Below, piece after piece: positions 1 to 4,631 of a DNA stretch of 5,121 bases. The stretch is from Candidatus Eiseniibacteriota bacterium (lineage in GTDB: Bacteria; Joyebacterota; Joyebacteria; Joyebacterales; Joyebacteraceae): the NCBI GenBank assembly GCA_030630395.1, contig DAOVNE010000131.1, positions 1-5,121 on the forward strand. Reading direction: 5' to 3'. The notes beneath the pieces were generated by a model that saw only the letters and a program-made list of their open reading frames with translations, was not told the origin of the DNA and made no database searches. The position numbers were made by a program, and so were the translations under genes. Position 1 is the first letter of the stretch; each line of letters opens with the position of its first letter.

Positions 1-57
1 CCGTGCTGTGAAATGGTCTAAGTTACGCACATCTCGTCGTTTATCATTTTAGCACGG
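1..57. repeat. Spaced 7-bp inverted repeat around the predicted promoter start
   Basis: CCGTGCT at 1-7 is the exact inverse complement of AGCACGG at 51-57, which overlaps the -10 region of the predicted outward promoter. The arms are 43 bases apart. They could be paired operator half-sites or a long-range stem in the leader RNA, or chance; the left arm touches the window edge and may extend further. Confidence 0.25.
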
Positions 58-74
58 ATTGCACTACATAGCAA
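46..74 (-). promoter_or_regulatory. Sigma70-type promoter pointing out of the left edge
   Basis: On the minus strand the -35 box is TTGCTA (69-74; 4 of 6 consensus bases) and the -10 box is TAAAAT (46-51; 5 of 6), with an exactly 17-base spacer and an extended -10 TG just upstream. The start of transcription would fall near 38-40, in the AT-rich first 60 bases. It probably drives a further minus-strand gene beyond position 1, after the end of the HD gene. This is a prediction by eye. Confidence 0.5.
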
Positions 75-83
75 GCGCGTCCG

Positions 84-117
84 CCGGGCAGGCTTCCCGG
101 ACAGGCAGGTCTGCCTG
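84..117 (-). other. Two adjacent hairpins in the intergenic region downstream of the HD gene
   Basis: CCGGG (84-88) pairs with CCCGG (96-100), and CAGGCAG (102-108) pairs with CTGCCTG (111-117) around only 2 bases. With the stem at 197-216 they make the whole 75-216 stretch rich in inverted repeats. No gene, T-tract or known RNA family is recognisable here. Confidence 0.4.
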
Positions 118-196
118 GTGGGTGGACCTCCCGGACGTGCCGAGAGGGAGCCCACACGTGGACTCCCCCTCAATGCTGACTCGCGATCTAGTACGC

Positions 197-216
197 GCGG
201 ACCGACACAGGTCCGC
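197..216 (-). terminator. Terminator-like hairpin directly after the HD-gene stop, no T-tract
   Basis: GCGGACC (197-203) and GGTCCGC (210-216) are perfect inverse complements around a 6-base loop, and the stem starts on the base next to the TAG stop codon. The following minus-strand bases (GCGTACTAG...) contain no T-run, so intrinsic termination is doubtful. It could be a 3'-end protecting stem behind Rho-dependent termination. Confidence 0.4.
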
Positions 217-768
217 CTATCCGTTCAGCGCCTTGTACTTCAGGGGCTCGAAATTGACGAAGTCCGAGTGGTTGATGATGAACGCCTCCGTCGTATGACG
301 GTGGCCGTTCCCCTCACCCGCGTGCACGGCGATCATGTGACAGATGTCGCTCGGAATCCCACGCTGGAAGGCCAGGGCCGTCCCCGAGAAGGGATGTCTC
401 AAGTCCAGGCCCTTCTCACACTTCACGTATTTCTTACCCTTCTTCTCGTACTCGAGGCCCTTCCCCACATCATGAAGAAGCCCACCCGCGATGAGATGAT
501 CCCGATTGATGGGAAGCACGTCACCGTATTCCGCCGTCATGACCGTCGCGATCGCGATGGCCGTCCTGGTCACCGCCCGCGTATGGTCAATCAGACTGAT
601 GTCTGTCTCGATGAGAAGCGTGAACGGGATCTCCGTGAGATCCTTCGCCGTCCAGCCGCCCTGCACCGCCGCCTCCGTCCAGACGTCGACCGTCTGTTCG
701 CGAAGTGTGCGATCCTTGATGAGCTCAAGCTCCGGAAAGAGCTTCCTCAGGTCTTCCGACAGTGCCAT
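217..768 (-). CDS. HD-domain phosphohydrolase
   Basis: This 183-residue cytosolic protein has the metal-binding HD pattern in order: His62 (DHTRAV), His99-Asp100 (LLHDVGK), His125 (RHPFSG), His144 and His149 (CHMIAVHAGEG), and Asp169 (NHSDFVNF). HD enzymes of this kind are metal-dependent phosphomonoesterases or phosphodiesterases acting on nucleotides, cyclic dinucleotides or similar substrates; no extra sensor or output domain is present to narrow this down. The N-terminal ~55 residues (SEDLRKLFPELELI, then a GGW and IPFTLL segment) form a short helical lead-in often seen before stand-alone HD domains. The start at 768 is chosen for its well-spaced AGGAGT; ATG 792 or GTG 855 would give 191 or 212 residues with a basic, low-complexity extension. 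It is the last gene of the minus-strand series, and its functional link to the upstream enzymes is unknown. Confidence 0.92.
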   Translation of the reverse strand: MALSEDLRKLFPELELIKDRTLREQTVDVWTEAAVQGGWTAKDLTEIPFTLLIETDISLIDHTRAVTRTAIAIATVMTAEYGDVLPINRDHLIAGGLLHDVGKGLEYEKKGKKYVKCEKGLDLRHPFSGTALAFQRGIPSDICHMIAVHAGEGNGHRHTTEAFIINHSDFVNFEPLKYKALNG

Positions 769-773
769 CCGTG

Positions 774-779
774 ACTCCT
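774..779 (-). promoter_or_regulatory. Shine-Dalgarno site deciding the HD-gene start
   Basis: AGGAGT on the minus strand lies 5 bases before the ATG at 768. A second site, AGGAGC at 802-807, lies 9 bases before an in-frame ATG at 792, so the start could be 8 codons earlier. A GTG at 855 has no clear site. Confidence 0.65.
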
Positions 780-820
780 GGGTCTCGGCCATCGCCGTCT
801 TGCTCCTGTTCTTGGTCTGG

Positions 821-834
821 CCCGCGTGCGCGGG
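821..834 (-). other. GC hairpin in the leader of the HD-domain gene
   Basis: CCCGCGTGCGCGGG folds as a 5-bp stem with a 4-base loop (or 6 bp with 2). It lies in the 126-base gap upstream of the chosen HD-gene start. If translation began at the GTG at 855 it would be coding instead. There is no T-tract on the minus strand. Confidence 0.35.
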
Positions 835-894
835 TCGTTTCTTGGCTTCTTCCACAGCCCGGATATCCGGTGACAGCAGTCTCTATGGAATCAG

Positions 895-1437
895 CTAGCC
901 AACCGTTGGGACATCCGGGAAATCAACATCGACCTGACTGACGTTGCTCAGGTAGTTGGCCATCGTGGACATGGCCATGACCGTGAGGATCTCGACGATC
1001 TCTTCGTCACCGAAGCCTGCATCCCGAACGGCCTTGAGTTCGGTGTCACTGACCTTCCCGTTGGTCTCCAGGACCGCCTTCGTGAAAGCAAGTGCCGCGG
1101 TGGCTTTGTCGTCGAGGCCCTTGAATTTCCTGGCGTTAAGAGACTGCTCAACGGTCAGGAGTCCAGCGTCCTCTGCCATCGAGGTATGCGCTGCAACGCA
1201 GTAGTCGCACTGGTTGTACTCAGATGTTGCCAGAGTCACCGTCTTGACCAGCTGGCCACCGATCTTGCCCTGAGCGATGTTCCCGTTCAGCGTGAGGTAG
1301 CCATCGAGAGCCCACGGCGAGCTACCCATAGCTCTGAACATATTCGGTATCTTACCGGAGGCCTCGCCGACCTTCTTGAGAAGCCTGCCGGCCCAGCCCT
1401 TTGAGGTCTCCGGGTCAAGCACAGTCATTCTAGCCAT
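895..1437 (-). CDS. Carboxymuconolactone decarboxylase family / AhpD-like protein
   Basis: This 180-residue, all-helical, cytosolic protein has the AhpD/CMD core. SGKIPNMFRAMGSSP (27-41) is the typical lead-in helix region, and CDYCVAAHT (77-85) gives the redox CxxC pair Cys77/Cys80 with His84. Members with CxxC-xxx-H usually act as thiol-dependent peroxidases or disulfide reductases, often of unknown partner. The glutamate that precedes the first cysteine by 12 residues in AhpD (E118 in M. tuberculosis AhpD) is Lys65 here by counting; Glu73 lies 4 residues before Cys77 and might or might not replace it. The C-terminus (NYLSNVSQVDVDFPDVP) is also usual for the family. It lies 124 bases downstream of the small-subunit gene on the same strand, so it may be co-transcribed. 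A role in protecting the Fe-S hydro-lyase would be speculation. Confidence 0.93.
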   Translation of the reverse strand: MARMTVLDPETSKGWAGRLLKKVGEASGKIPNMFRAMGSSPWALDGYLTLNGNIAQGKIGGQLVKTVTLATSEYNQCDYCVAAHTSMAEDAGLLTVEQSLNARKFKGLDDKATAALAFTKAVLETNGKVSDTELKAVRDAGFGDEEIVEILTVMAMSTMANYLSNVSQVDVDFPDVPTVG

Positions 1438-1443
1438 GACGAC

Positions 1444-1451
1444 ATCTCCTT
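1444..1451 (-). promoter_or_regulatory. Shine-Dalgarno site of the AhpD-like gene
   Basis: AAGGAGAT on the minus strand, 6 bases before the ATG at 1437, selects this start over an upstream in-frame ATG at 1500 that has no such site. Confidence 0.85.
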
Positions 1452-1530
1452 CTATCCTGTTGGGACGGAGTGCCCGCGGGATCGAATACCCGAAGCGCAT
1501 TCCATCGGTCGCTTCTCACGCCTATGCATC

Positions 1531-1558
1531 CAGGGTCGCCGCATCTTCAGCGTCCCTG
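1531..1558 (-). other. Imperfect hairpin just after the small-subunit stop codon
   Basis: CAGGGTCGC (1531-1539) and GCGTCCCTG (1550-1558) pair at 8 of 9 positions around a 10-base loop, starting 3 bases after the TAG. It may mark the 3' end of the metabolic part of the operon. No T-tract follows on the minus strand, so a rho-independent terminator is not well supported. Confidence 0.4.
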
Positions 1559-1561
1559 TGC

Positions 1562-2050
1562 CTATCCTCGTTCCGTCTCGAGCTTCGCTCTGGCATAGTT
1601 CAACAGTCCGCCGGCATCGCGAATGGCCAGAATCTCAGGAGGGAGTGGCGGGAACTCGAACACCTGTCCTCCGACCGTTATCTTCCCGCCTTCGACATCA
1701 AGAACTGCTTCGTCACCGTCCTTGAATGCCGCAACCGCCTCGGGGCACTCGACAAGAACGAGGCCCTGGTTGATCGAGGCGCGATAGAAGATCCTCGCGA
1801 AACTCTCCGCGACCACGGCTGCGATTCCGACGGCCTTGAAACCAAGGACCGGCTGCTCTCTCGAGCTTCCACAGCCGAAGTTCTTGCCGGCCATCACCAT
1901 GTCACCCTGCTTCACTCCCCCAGCGAAATCTGCATCCAGATCCTCGAGCAGATGGGGCTTCACCTCCTCCGCCGTCGAGCACGTGTAGGTGTACTTCCCG
2001 GGGAAGAGCATGTCGGTATTGATGTCATCGCCGTACTTCCAGACTCTCAA
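1562..2050 (-). CDS. Aconitase-superfamily hydro-lyase small subunit (LeuD/HacB type), TTG start
   Basis: This 162-residue swivel-domain subunit completes the active site of the large subunit encoded 11 bases upstream. It opens with GDDINTDMLFPGKY (7-20), the usual LeuD N-terminus, followed by GCGSSREQ (59-66), the substrate-binding arginine motif, and SFARIFYRASINQG (83-96). The length fits the short archaeal-type small subunits rather than the ~200-residue proteobacterial LeuD. The start must be the TTG, because the next methionine (residue 14) would remove the conserved GDDINTD motif. The specificity loop, which reads YLRT-like in characterised archaeal enzymes, is YTYT here (20-23), so its substrate cannot be transferred from those enzymes. 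It is probably a homoaconitate, citrate or isopropylmalate isomerase subunit; the pairing is certain but the substrate is not. Confidence 0.95.
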   Translation of the reverse strand: MRVWKYGDDINTDMLFPGKYTYTCSTAEEVKPHLLEDLDADFAGGVKQGDMVMAGKNFGCGSSREQPVLGFKAVGIAAVVAESFARIFYRASINQGLVLVECPEAVAAFKDGDEAVLDVEGGKITVGGQVFEFPPLPPEILAIRDAGGLLNYARAKLETERG

Positions 2051-2053
2051 GGG

Positions 2054-2061
2054 TCACCTCC
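2054..2061 (-). promoter_or_regulatory. Full-length Shine-Dalgarno site serving a TTG start
   Basis: GGAGGTGA on the minus strand is an exact complement of the conserved 16S rRNA 3' end. It begins directly after the TAG stop of the large subunit and ends 3 bases before the TTG at 2050. The very strong site probably compensates for the weak TTG start codon and may couple translation of the two subunits. Confidence 0.85.
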
Positions 2062-3324
2062 CTACGCAACCTTCCTCGGATCAGTCACTTTGCCCGCGAC
2101 GGCTGAAGCCGCCACTGTCTCGGGACTCGCGAGGGCAGTCTCTGCGTCCTTGCAGCCCATGCGGCCCTTGAAATTCCTGTTCGCCGTCGAAAGGCAGAAC
2201 TCCCCTGGCGCCAGCACTCCCTGGTGCGCGCCAAGGCAGGGCCCGCATCCGGTCGGCAGAAGCACGCCACCCGCTCTGACGAGCTTCTCAATCGTCCCGT
2301 CCGCCAGAGTCGCCTCCAGCACGGCCCGCGACGCGGGTAGAAGCAGGAGCCTCACTCCTGAATCGACCGTCTTCCCTTCGAGGAACGCCGCGGCGGCATG
2401 GAAATCGGATACGCGACCATTCGTGCAGGTCCCGATGAAGGCCTGATCGATCGGGCGACCCTCGACCTCCGATATCGGCTTCACGTTGTCTACCTTGTGC
2501 GGCATCGCGATGACTGGCTCGATGGCGCCGAGGTCGTAGTCAAGCTCTCGTATGTACTCGGCGTCCGAATCGGCCCACACCGGTTCATAGTCCGACCGCG
2601 CAACACCGATCGATGTCAGATAGGCCTCGGTCACCGAATCGAACGGGAAGACTGCGATCTTGGCGCCCATCTCGATACCCATGTTGGCGACCGTGAAACG
2701 CTGCTCGATATCGAGCGACGCGACGTCACCGTGGAATTCAACGGCCTGGTAGGTCGCTCCACCGGCGCCGATATCTCCGATGATGGTGAGGATGAGATCC
2801 TTCGCCGATACGGGGGATTTGAGAGCCCCCTTGAGCGTGATTTTGATCGTAGGCGGAACCTTGAGCCAGGTCTCCCCCACAAGCATCAGAGCCGCGGCCT
2901 CCGTTCGATCGACACCGGTCGAGAACGCATTCACAGCGCCGTACGAGCATGTGTGCGAATCACTGCCGACGAGGATCATCCCCGGGACCGCGTGTCCCTT
3001 CTCAACGACAACCTGGTGGCAGATCCCGACGCCTACATCATAGAAGTTCTTGATCCCGTACTTCTTCACGAACTCGCGCACCGACTTGTGGCCTGCGGCC
3101 GTCTTCTCGTTCGCCGCAGGTGTGACATGATCGAGCACGATGACCGAGAGATCATCCCGGACAACGCCGTACTTCTCGAGATCGTCCTTGATCTTGCCTA
3201 TGATCGCCGCGGTGTTGTCGTGCGTGAGCAGATGCGCGGGGCGTATCGGTACGATCTGGCCCGGCACCACGCTCGGAAGCCCCGCTGCGCCGGCAAGGAC
3301 CTTCTGCGCGAATGTCTGTCCCAT
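2062..3324 (-). CDS. Aconitase-superfamily hydro-lyase large subunit (3-isopropylmalate dehydratase / homoaconitate hydratase type)
   Basis: This 420-residue [4Fe-4S] subunit should carry out the dehydration and rehydration that moves a hydroxyl between neighbouring carbons of isopropylmalate, homocitrate or citrate. It works with the small subunit encoded directly downstream. Visible landmarks are DHVTPA (65-70), GICHQV (100-105), GSDSHT (120-125), and the three Fe-S ligands Cys300 (GTCTNGR), Cys360 and Cys363 (GCGPCLGAHQG). NRNFKGRMG (382-390) and a C-terminal KDAE..LASPETVAASA segment follow. The length matches the short archaeal/HacA-like branch (about 420 residues) rather than the proteobacterial LeuC branch (about 465). 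Family members are often mis-assigned between isopropylmalate, homoaconitate and related substrates, so I give no symbol. The neighbouring dehydrogenase favours a tricarboxylate substrate, which is inference. No key residue appears to be missing. Confidence 0.95.
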   Translation of the reverse strand: MGQTFAQKVLAGAAGLPSVVPGQIVPIRPAHLLTHDNTAAIIGKIKDDLEKYGVVRDDLSVIVLDHVTPAANEKTAAGHKSVREFVKKYGIKNFYDVGVGICHQVVVEKGHAVPGMILVGSDSHTCSYGAVNAFSTGVDRTEAAALMLVGETWLKVPPTIKITLKGALKSPVSAKDLILTIIGDIGAGGATYQAVEFHGDVASLDIEQRFTVANMGIEMGAKIAVFPFDSVTEAYLTSIGVARSDYEPVWADSDAEYIRELDYDLGAIEPVIAMPHKVDNVKPISEVEGRPIDQAFIGTCTNGRVSDFHAAAAFLEGKTVDSGVRLLLLPASRAVLEATLADGTIEKLVRAGGVLLPTGCGPCLGAHQGVLAPGEFCLSTANRNFKGRMGCKDAETALASPETVAASAVAGKVTDPRKVA

Positions 3325-3329
3325 GGAAA

Positions 3330-3335
3330 CTCCTC
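3330..3335 (-). promoter_or_regulatory. Shine-Dalgarno site deciding the large-subunit start
   Basis: GAGGAG on the minus strand ends 5 bases before the ATG at 3324. It supports this start over an in-frame GTG at 3375, which would read through the upstream hairpin and add 17 residues with no family similarity. Confidence 0.8.
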
Positions 3336-3344
3336 GGATCTGCA

Positions 3345-3372
3345 GGCGACCCGGAGTAATCCCCGGGCCGCC
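3345..3372 (-). other. Strong 10-bp intercistronic hairpin upstream of the hydro-lyase large subunit gene
   Basis: The arms at 3345-3354 and 3363-3372 pair over 10 positions, nine Watson-Crick pairs and one G.U in the minus-strand RNA, around an 8-base loop (GGATTACT on the minus strand). The hairpin fills much of the 61-base gap and ends 9 bases before the Shine-Dalgarno site. No T-tract follows. It could be a processing or stability element, or a translation or attenuation control; I see no leader peptide. Confidence 0.6.
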
Positions 3373-3385
3373 CACATTCCTTTGG

Positions 3386-4567
3386 TTACAGACTGGCGAT
3401 GATAGCGTCCGTCATCGCGGTCGTCGTGGCAGCACCCTTCTTGATTGCATCGGCGCCACCAGTGAGCTTCATCATGTCGTACGTCCGGACCTTGCCCTCA
3501 GCGATCACGGTTGCGATCGCGTCCCTGATCTTCGTTGCCTTCTCTGCCTCACCGATATGGTCGAGCATCATGCAGGCGGAGAGGATCATTGCCATCGGGT
3601 TGACGATCGAAGGATCAAGATCCTGGTACTTCGGTGCGGATCCGTGCGTCGGCTCGAATACGGCGACCTCGTCACCGATATTGGCGCTGCACGCGAATCC
3701 CAGACCACCGACGAGGCCTGCGAAACCGTCCGACACGATATCACCGAACATGTTGCCGGAGACGATGGCGCCGTAGTCCTCGGGGTTCTTGGTGAGCCAC
3801 ATCATCTGAGCATCGATGTTCGTGTTCCAGAGTTCGATTCCCGGGTAGTCCTTCTGGACCTTCCGGGCCTCGAACATCATCATGCCCGACGTCTCCCTGA
3901 TGACATTCGGCTTCTCACAGACAGTCACGGACTTGTAGCCGAACTTCTTCGCGTACTCGAACGCCGCCTTGCAGATGCTGCGGCAGGCCTTCCTCGTGAA
4001 GATGCGCGTCGAGATCGCGAGGTCCTCACCCGGCACGTCCTTGAACTTCGCCATCTTCACGTGCGTGTTCATGGCGTCGCGCACAACGGCCGGAGGATCG
4101 GTCCACTCTACACCAGCGTAGAGACCTTCGGTGTTCTGACGGAATATCGCCACGTCGACCATCGGCTCGTCAAATCCATCACCCTTCCGCCTGATGAAGT
4201 TCAGCGGGTTGCCGGCGAAGGACTTGCACGGCCTGAGGCAGGTGTGAAGATCGAAGTGCTGCCGCATGCCGACGATCGGACTGTAGTAAACGTAACCCTT
4301 GTCCTGAAGCTCGGGCGACAGCTCGGCTGCCGCCTTGTCCTTCGGCTTCGACGTGATGGCGCCGAAGAGGCCGAGCTTGTGCTCCTCGAGGAGCTTGAGG
4401 GTGCGCTCGGGAAGGGCGTTGCCTTCCTTGATCCAGAACTCCCAGCCGATGTCCGCGTGCACGTAGTCGGCCTCAAAGCCGACGGCCTCGAGTACTCTCA
4501 ACGCCTCCGGCAGTACGGTCGCTCCGATTCCATCTCCCGGCATCGTGACTATTGTTCTCTTCCCCAT
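3386..4567 (-). CDS. Isocitrate/homoisocitrate/isopropylmalate dehydrogenase family protein, NADP-type signature
   Basis: This 393-residue cytosolic enzyme should oxidatively decarboxylate a 2-hydroxyacid, with a divalent metal and NAD(P)+. It shows the N-terminal GDGIG (11-15). The segment 96-112 matches the substrate site of E. coli isocitrate dehydrogenase: Ser96 aligns with S113, Arg102 with R119 and Arg112 with R129. FRQNTEGLYAGVEW follows, with Arg143 (R153) and the catalytic Tyr150 (Y160). Lys219 is the catalytic lysine (K230), and Asp252, Asp276 and Asp280 are the metal ligands. HGSAPKY (308-314) carries Lys313-Tyr314, the pair that binds the NADP 2'-phosphate in E. coli Icd; NAD enzymes and LeuB usually have Asp there. 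Tyr363 and Lys367 sit at the Y391/R395 positions. Alignments were made by eye. Isocitrate or homoisocitrate is favoured over isopropylmalate because Ser96 replaces the LeuB-type residue. It lies between the aminotransferase and the hydro-lyase genes, which supports a shared pathway. The substrate is unproven. Confidence 0.93.
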   Translation of the reverse strand: MGKRTIVTMPGDGIGATVLPEALRVLEAVGFEADYVHADIGWEFWIKEGNALPERTLKLLEEHKLGLFGAITSKPKDKAAAELSPELQDKGYVYYSPIVGMRQHFDLHTCLRPCKSFAGNPLNFIRRKGDGFDEPMVDVAIFRQNTEGLYAGVEWTDPPAVVRDAMNTHVKMAKFKDVPGEDLAISTRIFTRKACRSICKAAFEYAKKFGYKSVTVCEKPNVIRETSGMMMFEARKVQKDYPGIELWNTNIDAQMMWLTKNPEDYGAIVSGNMFGDIVSDGFAGLVGGLGFACSANIGDEVAVFEPTHGSAPKYQDLDPSIVNPMAMILSACMMLDHIGEAEKATKIRDAIATVIAEGKVRTYDMMKLTGGADAIKKGAATTTAMTDAIIASL

Positions 4568-4570
4568 CGA

Positions 4571-4578
4571 TTCCTCCT
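4571..4578 (-). promoter_or_regulatory. Shine-Dalgarno site of the dehydrogenase gene
   Basis: On the minus strand AGGAGGAA ends 3 bases before the ATG at 4567. The GGAGG core is at the usual spacing and fixes the start of the dehydrogenase. Confidence 0.85.
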
Positions 4579-4592
4579 GGAATTCGTGAGCC

Positions 4593-4611
4593 CGGTCAGC
4601 GCCGCTGACCG
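4593..4611 (-). other. Perfect 8-bp intercistronic hairpin between aminotransferase and dehydrogenase genes
   Basis: CGGTCAGC (4593-4600) and GCTGACCG (4604-4611) are perfect inverse complements around a 3-base loop. The hairpin lies in the 64-base gap, 14 bases upstream of the dehydrogenase Shine-Dalgarno site. No T-tract follows on the minus strand, so it does not look like an intrinsic terminator. An mRNA stability or processing element is the more likely reading. Confidence 0.55.
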
Positions 4612-4631
4612 CGACCTCATGGTACTGCTGC

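Noticed and set aside
859..870. Perfect 12-base palindrome CCGGATATCCGG
   Set aside because: About one 12-base palindrome is expected by chance in a window of this size, and no promoter or second copy sits nearby to give it a role.
1438..1500. Longer AhpD-like form starting at ATG 1500
   Set aside because: There is no ribosome site at 1500, whereas AAGGAGAT lies 6 bases before ATG 1437.
1438..1561. Internal promoter in the gap before the AhpD-like gene
   Set aside because: Candidate -10 strings such as TATTCG and GCATAG have no acceptable -35 partner at 16-18 bases, so none is reported.
1376..2446. Plus-strand open frame of 356 codons opposite the small-subunit gene
   Set aside because: It is antisense to three clear genes, shows no family motif and has no convincing ribosome site.
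3325..3375. Longer large-subunit form starting at GTG 3375
   Set aside because: It would translate through the strong hairpin, add residues without family similarity and ignore the good ribosome site before ATG 3324.
2398..3402. Plus-strand open frame of 334 codons opposite the large-subunit gene
   Set aside because: It is antisense to conserved Fe-S hydro-lyase coding sequence and has no motif of its own.
3386..4567. Simple annotation as leuB (3-isopropylmalate dehydrogenase)
   Set aside because: The substrate segment has Ser96 with isocitrate-type arginines, and the cofactor site has Lys-Tyr rather than the Asp usual for LeuB.
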